From the NCBI RefSeq assembly GCF_037176765.1, contig NC_090023.1:107267866-107331865 (forward strand): a stretch of 64,000 bases of DNA, written 5' to 3'. This stretch comes from Anolis sagrei. Its lineage: Eukaryota > Chordata > Lepidosauria > Squamata > Anolidae. The notes under the pieces are model-generated. The model made no database searches. It worked only from the letters and a program-made list of their open reading frames with translations, and had not been told where the DNA came from. Position numbers and translations under genes: made by a program. This document shows, one piece after another, positions 24,601 through 36,400 of the stretch; position 1 is the stretch's first letter, and each line of letters starts with the position of its first letter.

Positions 24601-27600
24601 AGTCGCGGCCCACCTTAGGACCAAGGGCGTCACGGTCTACTCATATATTGACAACTGGCTGTTAGTAGCCGAGTCCCGCTATCAGCTTCACGCAAATATC
24701 TCTACGGTTTTGCTCTCTTCTCCAGCGTTTGGGCCTGGTTGTCAACGAGGAGAAGTCGGTCCTGGTGCCGTCCCAACACGTTCATTTCATCGGGGCGATC
24801 CTGGATTCCATCTCCGAGAGAGCCTTCCTCCCAGAGGACCGCTTCACCAATCTCCGTGACCTAGTGGTGCACACCATGAGAGCTCCGCACGTTTCGGCCA
24901 AGCACCTCCAAGTGCTCCTGGGACATAGGCCTCAACTACATCTGTCATCCGCCACTCCAGGTTGCATATGCGCCCACTCCAATCTTGGTTTCTATCCAAA
25001 TTCCACCCACTACTGGACAGCCCCTCCACACAACTCTGCCTACCACAATGGGTCCGCTCCTCGCTCCAGTGCTGGACGGAAGCCTCATGGGCCCGTGCAG
25101 GAATGTCCTTTCACACTCCACGTGCCACAAGGACAGTTACCACAGACGCCTCCCTCACAGGGTGGGGCGCTCATTCCGAAGGGTTGGTAGCTCACGGCAC
25201 ATGGACGGCCCACGAAAGCGCTCTGCACATAAACATTCTAGAGCTCATGGCCGTAGAAAGGGCATTACAGTCTTTCGAGAGGGTTATCACCGGCCAGGTA
25301 ATACATGTCCTCACCGACAACACGACGGTCATGTATTACCTCAACAAACAGGGAGGAACACATTCCCAAACCCTCCTAGCCCTCACCATCAAGATCTGGA
25401 ACTGGTGTATAGACAGGGACATTCACTTACTAGCAACGCACGTACCGGGGGAGTTGAACATGCTAGCGGATTCCCTCAGTCGGAATCCCTTAGCCCACCA
25501 TGAATGGTCTCTAGACAGGGAGGAGGTCCACAAACTCTTTCAAGCGTGGGGGACCCCAGACATAGACCTGTTTGCAACACGATCCAACGCAAAGTGCCCC
25601 CGGTTCTGCGCAAGGACACAGGCATCTCCACAGGAGGGCTGCCTAGGGGACGCTTTTCTCCACACGTGGACGAATCAGACAACGTACGCCTTCCCACCAT
25701 TCCCGCTTCTACTGAGGGTTGTAGCCAAGATTCTGGCGGACAAAACCCACTGCATTCTGATAACCCCCTGGTGGCCCAGACAACCTTGGTTTGCCCCGCT
25801 GCGACAACTAGCCCAGGGGAGATTCACTCGACTGCCACCCAGAGCAGACCTCCTAACCTCTCAACGGGGCCGGGTGTTATACCCAGAGGTCTACAAGCTG
25901 AGACTCACCGCCTGGCGGATTTTGCCGGCGGAGTAACCCCATTTAGAGACTTACCTGAACCGATACTCACCATCATCGCTGCAGCGCATAGGTCATCCAC
26001 TAAGCGTTCATACCTCTACAAGTGGTCGCGATTCAGCTCCTTTGCTAGAGCTCGGGGAGCAGACCCTAATGTGGCACCGATCCCCCTGATACTGGACTTT
26101 TTGATGTCCCTCTTGGACGTCGGACTCTCACACTCTTCGCTTAAATGTTACCTGGCGGCGATCTCCTGGTTCCGTAGAAAACACAGTCTTCCCTCCTGTT
26201 TTATAGACCCACTGATTAAGACTTTCCTCAAAGGGGTGTTAAACACTAGGCCCCCTGCAGCCCCGGTGGTTCCGGGCTGGAGTCTAGAGCTAGTGCTAAA
26301 TACACTGACGAGGGCCCCATTCGAGCCTCTGGCATCAGTTAGTCTTCCTTATCTTTCATGGAAAACAGCCTTCCTGGTAGCTGTTACGTCGGCCCGAAGG
26401 TCCAGCGAGCTGTGCACCTTACGGGCCGACCCCCCTTATATCAGATTCCATAAAGACAAGGTGGTCTTACGCACTGATGTGGCTTTTCTGCCAAAGGTTG
26501 CCACCAGATTTCACATGTCCCAAGAACTGATCCTACCGGCTTTCTTTCAAGACCCGACTACTCCCTTGGAGAAGGGTTTACACCTTTTAGATGTCCGTAG
26601 GGCCTTGGCTTTTTATGTGGACAGGACGGCTCCACTCAGGAAAACCACTAGACTATTTGTCAAGTATCACCTGGACATGTTAGGTCTACCTGTCTCCTCA
26701 CAGAGACTTTCCTCCTGGATTGTGTCCACGATTCAGCTTTGTTACAAATTGACTGGCAAAGACTTACCATTACTAATCAGAGGTCATTCTACTAGGGCAG
26801 TGTCCACCTCAACTGCTCATTGGAAGGGCATCCCTCTAGATGAGATTTGCAGGGCGGCCATATGGACATCCCCACTATCTTTTGTGGGACACTACAAACT
26901 AGATGTTGCCTCTGCACGTGAGGCTCAATTAGGACGAGCGGTTCTTTTTTCAGCGGTGGCATGAACCCCGCCATCCTTTTCCTACTGCTCGCTATTCTAC
27001 CAAATGTATGATTCAAAGTGACTACGACAGGAAATTATAAGTTGCTTACCTATAACTGTAGTTTCCTGAGTAGTCACCTGTGAATTCATACATACCCGCC
27101 CATCCTCCCCTCGAGTTTATGCCACGCCTTCCTGCTGCTTTTAGGCGGAAGAGAACTGCTGGCTAGGCCCGCCCACGGGCCATTTATACTCGAGGGGGGG
27201 GAGGGGGGGCGGGCCTAGCCGGGTTTGAAATGTTTATTCTAGAAGGTTCCGAAAGCTGTATTGCGCAAGCGCGAATACCAAATGTATGAATTCACAGGTG
27301 ACTACTCAGGAAACTACAGTTACAGGTAAGCAACTTATAAATTTCTTAGTTCTTGTGGGTTTTTTCGGGCTATATGGCCATGTTATAGAGGCATTTCTCC
27401 TGACGTTTCGCCTGCATCTATGGCAAGCATCCTCAGAGGTGAGGTCTGCTGGAACTGGGAAAAAGGGGTTTATATATCTGTGGAATGACCAGGGTGAGAC
27501 AAAGGGCTTTTGTAAGTTGGGCTAGGTGTGAATCTTTCAACTGACCACCTTGATTAGCATACAATGGGCTGACTGTGCCTGGAGCAAACTCTTCTTGAAA

Positions 27601-30600
27601 GGTGATTAGATGTCCCTGCCTGTTTTTCTCTCTGCTGTTTTTTCTGTTGCAATTTTAGAATTTTTTAATACTGGTAGCCAGATTTTGTTCATTTTCATGG
27701 TTTCTTCCTTTCTGTTGAAATTGTCCACATGTTTGTGGATTTCAATGGCTTCTCTGTGTAGTCTGACATGGTGGTTGTGAGAGTGGTCCAGCATTTTTGT
27801 GTTACGTTCAGCAAAGGACAAGAGGGATCCTCTCACCTCTGCAGGAGTCTACCGTATACTATGCAGCTGTGGACAAGTCTACATAGGGATCACCAAACGC
27901 AGCGCCCAAACAAGAATCCAGGAATATGAAAGGCACTGCAGACTTCTCCAACCAGAGAAATCAGCCATAGCAGAGCACCTGATGAACCAACCTGGACACA
28001 GCATTTTATTTGAGAACACAAAAATGCTGGACCACTCTCACATCCACCATGTCAGACTACACAGAGAAGCCATTGAAATACACAAACATGTGGACAATTT
28101 CAACAGAAAGGAGGAAACCATGAAAATGAACAAGATCTGGCTACCAGTATTAAAAAATTCTAAAATTGCAACAGCAATTTATGTGGTCCAAGAATATCCC
28201 TCCTGTGGACCATCTAAAAGCAGTAGGAAGCATTTCACAAAACAGCAGTTCAAGAGATAATTAAGACACTTGCACTCATGACATGGGACTTGCCCACAGA
28301 CCTCTGTCTGGTCTCGCTGTTTGTTAGCCTGCTGCTACTTGTTTTTGGGTAACTGCCTCCAGAAGTAAACAGGGCTCTTATGCCAGCAGCAGCTGACTCT
28401 GGCACATTGTTCCTATTTCATCTTGGCACAGAGAAAACATACAGTCAATAGCAATCACTTTCTGGGATTGGTGGTGATCAACTATGGAAACCAACATACC
28501 GTATTTCATCGCATAATAGTCGTCATTGCGTAATAGTTGTACTCTTATTTTTGGGGTCCTGGTATTGTTATTTCTGTTTCCCTCATGTAATAGGTGCAAC
28601 CTTAATTTACTGGTCCATCTGCTCACGCTTCTTCCCGCCTGCCCAGAGACCGACCTGCCCACTCACTCACTCACCCATCTGCCCGCCCATTCACCCGCCC
28701 ATTCACAGACCGTTTTCCAATGCACACATTCACTAGGTTGCATATGCATTTGCTGACCATCCCCTTACAGAAATGCCACTTGAAGTGGCGTTCTTGGAAG
28801 GGAGTGGTTAGCGAATGGATGCACATGTGAATGGGTGGGTGGGAGACTGATGAGAACTGCATTCTTAGAAGGGGCTGGCCAAAGAATAGATGGGTGACTG
28901 AATTAATGCATGAGAAAGTGCCCTCTCACTCACTGACTTTCCCACGCACATACTCAATGGTCCATCCATCTGCTGACCATCCCCTACCAAGAACGCTGCC
29001 TCAAGCATGAGTGGCTGGGTCAGTGGGTGAGAATTTCTTTATAATAATAATAATTATTATTATAATTATTATTATTATTTCTTACCTGCCTCTCATGGCT
29101 CGAGGCAGGTCACAACACAGTCAAAAACACACAAATACTATAAAATTCTAAACACATATATTTAAATGCAGTTCCATAAAAGATACATAGCAAAGCATTT
29201 ATATAAAATACACATTAATTACACAGGACAGAGACCAAAAACGCAGGACATGAGTTTAAAATTCATGCTTTCAACTTATAGAGTTGTAATATTTCAGTTG
29301 TGGTGCTTTTATGTTTCACAGTGCTTACCTCTGGTTTCCGAACAACTCCAATGGATGCCCTTTGTAAATCCAAACTTGCATTTTCATGTGGTTAAATTTC
29401 TTTACTGGACTTTAAGACAGTTGGATGGGGGGATGCAGGTAAGCAATTCATACATAACAATCTGTTTGAATTGAGATAAGTCTGTTTCTCTCTCGGAGAT
29501 TTCTCCGATTATTGATTGATTTTAAGTAATTTTTCTAGTTTTGATACCACTACCTTCATAATATTTTGTTTTTATCTAGAATTATTATTCCGTGACTAGA
29601 GGGCTGAGACAAAAAGTTTATTTTGCAGAGAGAAGTAGAATTCAAACTTCATGAGAACATTGCTCTTAAGAATTCCTTCTTGGTTTTAGCAATGTTTTGC
29701 TATAGTGTGTATGATTTCTACCCAGTACTGCTCCATCTCATGTACCAAGCTTAACCTATGTCACCTTACATTTTTCTGCTTTGATGCAAGTTTATGTAAC
29801 TTGTGGAAATTTCATAATTGTTACATTAGCATTCAGTACAAATTTGCACTAGCCAGCAATTGGAGCCTCTCCTAGGTTCATCAGCATATTTTTATCTGAA
29901 GTGTTGGAATACATCTCCACTTCTGGCTCAGAACCATAGTTCAGAACATAATGCTGGCATATTGATCAATGTACTTCATTAAGCCATTATTCACTGACCT
30001 GTCATGTTATTTAATGTTATTCGCTAGTCACTTAAATATTTAGCTATATTGATTACACTTTTAAGAAATGTACATTATTTTTACTTTTATATTATTAGAG
30101 GTTATTATTTATTTTTATTGGTTGTATAACAGTATGCAACAATGACATCAACATTGAGAAGACTGGGTGAAGAGTTATTTAAAGGTGTTGTTGCTAAGGG
30201 AAATCAATACACTTCTGAAAATGCTGCTGATACCAAACTAAAGTCAGCGGCTTTCTTCAAAAGCAGCAGTTTACCTTTAAGGATGGTGTCAACTTTAATA
30301 ATAATCAAAACAGTGACACAAGGTAAGTTTTTTGCTGCATATGGCCTTTTCCAATATGTTTGACATGCCTATAAATTATAGAAAGACCCTAAGTTCAGTT
30401 GAAAGAAAGCAGGTAAAGAGAAAGAGATAAAGTGTTTACAATGAGCCTCCACAACTTTCTGGACTTTGTTTTTTTGCCAGTCCAAAAGACCACAAACATA
30501 AGCCACATATAAACCTAAGAAGAATACTACTGGATCAGGCCAAAGGGTTGGGAAACCTTCCATACAGTAAATAAATTTTGGGGCTGTGTCTCAAAGAATC

Positions 30601-33432
30601 CCCAATTAGACAGTAAAATAAATAAATAGTTTATAAAAAATCTGTCCCTATACAAGGCGATACTCACTATGGTCAGTAATAATTGATAAACCCACCCTCT
30701 GAGACTGTAAAAGAAAGCTTCCCAGAATATTTTCAACTGGCACAAAATATTTAATATATTTATTGATTTGCTCCTTTGTTGGATTCATATCTTCCACCTT
30801 TTCCCCAAACACGGGAATAAGTCTGCATCTACACCCCTTATTTGGATGTGTAAGGCATGTATTTGCAATATAAAAGTGCATAGTTCAAATAATGTGTAAA
30901 TGGTATTTTGTTTTATAGTCACAGTGCAGTAGGGGGCATCCTAACTAAGGTTTTGCACATGCAAGAAGTCATTCAATTTAGATAACAGTTCCTGAAACAT
31001 AGCAGTTTTACATTATTTACCTGACCTGTGTATTACAGAGAAGTTGTAATAAATCCAAATTTTGTATTTATTATTTTATCAAGTAGCTTATATTCATATA
31101 GATATGCATATGCATGCTGGTTGGAATGCAAATACATTCAAAAATAATAAAGGAAACATTTTCTGATCAGATTGTAAATTAATTTAAACTTGGCATTTTA
31201 GGATGGAGTTGTAAATGCGTTTAAGAGAAAAGCCTAAATCCAGTTGTCAGTCCCAGTTAGAATTCTAAATTAGTGGAACTTAGTTAAGTATAAATTGGTG
31301 TAAATAAGTCATTTAGTTATAATAATATAATAAAACTTTATTTGTATACCACCCAATCTCCCCAAGGGGACACAGGGTGGTTTCCAACATGTAAGGCAAA
31401 ACATTCAATTGCCCCAAAGGAAATTAAAATAAACATCATAAAATATAAAATCCTACTAAAACATACACAAAAAACCCAATTTCATTATAACTCCATCAAA
31501 TGGGTTCAAAATACCAATAGCCAGGATTACAAAATGGACATAGCCAACTATAAAGTTTTGGGCAAGGGATAGTGTAACCGTGTATCATAGGGCCGGGGAA
31601 GTGGATAAGTGCAGAGCAGAGTACTATCTGATGGGCTAGGGAAGAATCTAGGGACTAATCATTCTCAAAAACCTGTTAGGACATCCAGAAGTATAAAAAA
31701 CCTTAAGAGATAAAATTATTATTATTACTACTATTTTACTAACACAAAAGCACAGTATGTCACAGCAAACGAGATCTATATGCTGGATTTTGTATCAAAA
31801 AATCACAAGTCGAACACTTCCCAAGCGTCTAGGATTGTGTGATGTATTTTCGAATGATGCGTGCAGATCCAAGTAAGGTGGCCTTTTGCAGTTGACCGTG
31901 ATTTTGTTAATGTTTATTGTTTCCAAATGCCGACAGATCTTTTGGCACGGCACCCAGTGCGCCAATTTATTTATTTATTTATTTACTTTACTTTACTTGT
32001 ATACCGCACTATCTCAGCCCGTAGGCGACTCAGTGCGGTTTACAGCCAGGACAATATACAAGGTGCACAACATTAGCATTTAAAACAGTAACTAAATCAA
32101 CTACGTCAATATAACAATACAACAGAACATCAATATAGCATCTATACATCTATATAACTAATCCATCACGTCTCAACGGTAAAATCATAATCCGATCTCC
32201 TCGTCCATTATTCCAAGTTCCAAGATCAATCAGTTGATTGCACTGCTTAATTAAACGCCTGTTCAAAGAGCCAGGTCTTTACTCTTCTCCTGAACGCCAG
32301 CAGGGAGGGGGCTGATCTAACGTCTGCGGGAAGGGCGTTCCACAGCCGAGGGACCACCACTGAGAAGGCCCTGTCTCTCGTCCCCGCCAGCCGTGCTTGT
32401 GAGGCTGGCGGGATCGAGAGCAGGGCCTACCTGGACGATCTTAATGTCCTAATGACCACTGGGACCACCTTTACTGGTTTATGCCAGAGCCTTTGCAGTT
32501 CGATTTTGAGGTCTTGATAGCGGCTGAGTTTTTCCTGTTGTTTTTCCTCAATTTGGCTGTCACTTGGTATGGCGACAAATAATCGTCAGGAGAAATGCCT
32601 CTAGAACATGGCCCTATAGCCCGAAAAAACCCACAAGAACCTAAATAATCCAGACTTTTTTCTTTTCCAAAATAGTGTCAGTCTGGATTTGAAAGTCCCA
32701 CAGTATTTTTGCGTGTTCATTTTCTATTCCCTTTGCAGGTTTATGATCCCACCAATTCTTTACTGCTGGCAGGTGGTACTTGTGTCATAAGTTCCAGTGA
32801 ATCATCTGGGTCACAGAGTTGTGTTGTGTCTTTGTTTGTAGTCCGTCTGTGCAATTTTCTTGCAACAGCTGAGGATATGGTCCATGGTTTCATCAGCTTC
32901 CTTGCACAGTCTGCATTTTGGGTCATCCGCTGATTTTTCAATCCTGCCTTCATTGCATTTATTCTTATGGCTTGCTCCTGGGCTGCAAGGATCAGGCCTT
33001 CTGTCTCCTTCTTCAATGTTCCATTCGTGAGCCATAACCAGGTCTTCTCCCTGTCAACTTTTCCTTCAATTTTGTCAAGGAACTGTCCATGCAATGCTTT
33101 GTTGTGCTAACTGTCAGCCTTGGTTTGTAGTGCAGTTTTCTTGTGCTGGTTCTTTGTCTGCTGTGCTTTGAGAAGTTTCCAATTATTGACTTCAATTAAA
33201 GCGGGTTCTTGGCTTTCCTTGACATATTGAGCCAGGGCGTATGTTCCTCCTTCAACTGCTTGTTTTACTTGTAAGAGTCCTCTGCCACCAGACCTTCTGG
33301 GCAGATAGAGCTGGTCAACATCACTGCGAGGATGTAGTGAATTATGAATAGTCATGAATTTTCTTGTTTTTCTGTCCAAATTGTCCAGTTCTGCCTGCGC
33401 CCAGTTTATGATGCCAGCAGTATATCATCATC

Positions 33433-33477
<45 letters not shown>

Positions 33478-36400
33478 TTTAATGCTATTTATCTAGATTA
33501 TTGCTATTTTCTCAATCTGAAAATACCCTGCACAGTAACTGGCTGCCTGCCTTTGCATTTTGGATGCTACTTCTGCCTAAAAGAAGAAGAAAAAATCACA
33601 TGGGCTGCAATTAGCATCAGTTTCAAATGGTTAACAAATTATGTTACCTAGTTTGAAGGACAGTCTAGTTAAACTCTGGAAAGTGATACTGTAATTGTCG
33701 AAAGTTTTAACGTTTTGAGATTGTTTGGTTTAATTAAATACAGTCAAAGTTGTATTGTAAGGTGATTTGACTCAAGTTAGCATTTCTAATTTGCTGTTTG
33801 ACACGGTTAAAGAGAAAAGTTATACATTAAATAAAATTTCATACTAGAGATGTTTTAATATTTCATATTTTAATATTATACATATATGATTAACTTACAT
33901 ATAACTGTTTGATTATGTAGATAAAATAATGAGGTAAAATTTTAATATTTAAATTTGAATGTATTTTCCAGCGGATTACTTGGCTCAAGCCTTTGATTCA
34001 CTTTGCATTGATCTGAAAACAGATGAAGGAAGGGCCTTGTTTTTGGACTATGAAGCGGTGCCTGTTATATTGAGTCATATACGAATATCAAGTAAAGGCC
34101 TTCTTTCCAATGCCATTGATAGTTTACTTCAAATGACAACAGAATCCAGTAAGTGCATTGAATCTTTTTGTAATACTCACTTGCTCATTTTATGTAATTG
34201 GCTTAAAACTATGGAAGTTGAAATTCATAGAATACTTGCTCATCCATTAAAAAGATGAGAACTGTTTCCATCAAGGAAACAAGCAATACTCCTACAAAGT
34301 TTGTTCCGCCCCTAATTTGGGTTTGTAAATTTTGAAGGCAGGTAATTTAGTAAATAGATATATATTTTCAGGACATTACTTGTCCTAGTGAAATAGAAGA
34401 TAAAGTGAGGAGGATATAAACATGCCAATTCCTTTTAAACAAATGTTTATGTGTTTAAAATTCATAACTCACAACTCACTTCATATAAGCATGAAGTGAG
34501 TTGAGTCAGATCATTTTCCCTTTTTCAGGATATAGCTGACCTAGAATTCTTAGTAATTTCATGTGACGTTGTAAGCTGCCCTGAGTTCCCATTCGGGGGC
34601 TGAGAAGGACAGGGTAAAAATGTTGTTAATAAAAAATAAATAAATTACAACCAAAAGGAAAATAAGAATATAGACCACCACATATAATAGCCCTGGGACT
34701 CAGTGTGGTTGACTGGTTTGTGTTTTGGACTGGGATTCAGGATGAGCAGGGTTTACATTTTCACTTGGGGACCATTGGGTCATGCTAAATGACCTGGGGG
34801 AAGTCACCTTGTTGTGATCTAAGAGGAAGACAAGACAAACTTTCTTTGTACAAATCTTGCAAGACAAACCTGTGATAGGCTTGTCATAAATCAGAAATAA
34901 CTGTGCATATTTCTAATGAATTGGTGTCACGGTGTAATCATCATTTCACTGGAAGGTTGTGCCACCTCCCCATAATAATCCATGCCCATTTGTTATAGGC
35001 ACCCTTGCAAATAAACCTGTGGCCTCATCTACACTGCCATATAATGCAGTTTCAGAATGCAAATTAACTGCATTGAACTGGATTATATGGCAGTATAGAC
35101 TCATATAAGCCAATTCAGTGCAGTTCAATCTGCATCATATGATTTTACACTGATCATATAATGCATCTCAAACTGCATTATTTAACAGTATAGATGGGGC
35201 CAGTGTGGATATGCTCCTACTGTGCAATTTGAACACTTCACAATTGGGAGTGTACATTTAGAGTGCAAGCCTTACACCTATTTTGGTTTAAGACCTTATT
35301 AAGGAGTGCAGTTCATGGGTATTGGATGCTCCCTAAAGTCAGGCCTAGTCATGTAAATCTAGAATATGCATGTAAGGCAGCTTTCCTTATTATTCTGAAC
35401 CCAACTTACTGATAAAGTCTTTGTTGTGTGAGGAAGTTTCTTAATGTTTAATGCAGACATGTTTTCTGTCTCACAGATTTGTATGTCCATCGATGTAACT
35501 ATCTGCCAAGAGAAATTATATGTATTCAGGTTAGCTTTGCACAGTTTTAATTTCAGAGATACTTATATGGCTGCTGGAAGGAATGATCTGTATCGGTTCC
35601 TTCAGTTTAAGCAACAGCATTGTCCAGGTTTTGGCTCCAGTAGGATGTAATCATACCTCTAAATTATTTGCTTCTGGTTGTACTCTTCCACAGAGCTTAG
35701 AAAGATTTCCAGATGTGCCCACAGCCAAAGAGAATAAAAATTCTTCATTAAAGACTACAGCTAGTTGAACTAAAAGACTGACTACTCTGTGCATTCCTAT
35801 GCAAACTAACCTGCTAGATTTTCCACTGAGATAAATTTCTGCTAAGGACTCATCCTACGCTTTCTGCCTAGAGTGATTATGCTGTTTTATCTTAACCAGG
35901 AAGTATTTTGCTTTTTATCTTTAGCCCCCTACATGCTAATGTCAAGAGAGCAGTTTTGAACACTTCATTTGGTGTTGGAAGCACTTTCCTTTTATGTCAA
36001 TCTCACAAAATGGCAGGAAGATGCAACAGTTACTCTACTAGCATTGACAAACTTTTCTGCAGCTCATACTGAACTTTTGCAGTTACTTCCTTAACACTTT
36101 ATGCATTATTTTGCTACTGAGTATACATATGCTAGGCCACATATGATATATGTTTTATAACATTTAGGCATATGTGAAACCTCTTCCGCATACATCTAAA
36201 TCACAACATAGCTATCATTAAAACAAGTGTGCTGTTAGCCCTATACAGGCATGTCCTAGTTAGCAAAGCCACTGAAAAAGAAACTCCTTTATACAGTGTA
36301 TTATTGCCTGTATTTCTCTCCCCATTTTTTTCTCGTGCTCTACCCAGCTGGAAGATTTTTATTAGCATAAATATGAGGAGATGGATGGATGGATGGATGG

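Larger units (their letters stand above)
20850..27345 (+). mobile_element. DIRS-type tyrosine-recombinase retroelement, near full length (fossil)
   Basis: About 6.5 kb in sense orientation in CCDC138 intron 10. Parts: left inverted terminal repeat (about 20850-21020), gag-like region (about 21250-23935), reverse transcriptase plus RNase H (about 24040-25935), tyrosine recombinase overlapping the end of the previous region (about 25500-26964), internal complementary region (about 26998-27095) and right inverted repeat (about 27145-27345). No target duplication is evident, as expected for recombinase-mediated integration. The two terminal repeats differ by only a few positions over about 150 bp, so it is probably young. 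It is broken: roughly three or four breaks, mainly in the reverse-transcriptase region, while the gag-like and recombinase regions look long and open. Confidence 0.9.
31738..33432 (-). mobile_element. R4/Dong-clade LINE, 3' part, with two nested insertions
   Basis: Minus-strand pieces in several frames: RSDVDQLYLPRRSGGRGLLQ, YALAQYVKESQEPALI, WNIEEGDRRPDPCSPGAS and the zinc-binding CRLCKEADETMDHILSCCKK (CCHC type), matching the pol region downstream of the reverse transcriptase in R4/Dong elements. Interrupted by an L2 (31965-32450) and a Penelope-like tail (32585-32642). Flanked by ATT-type repeats at 33434-33474 and an ATT/ACT stretch at 31717-31738. Several frame changes show age. Confidence 0.75.

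Noticed and set aside
21250-26964. Several long ORFs as novel host genes inside CCDC138
   Set aside because: They lie between DIRS inverted repeats and match gag-like, RT/RNase H and tyrosine-recombinase parts of that element.
27799-28260. ORF with GIY-YIG motif as a possible host nuclease gene (SLX1-like)
   Set aside because: It shares coding sequence with an inverted neighbour copy, lies in an intron among retroelements, and has the Penelope-like C-terminal pattern. SLX1 has a RING-like C-terminus that is absent here.
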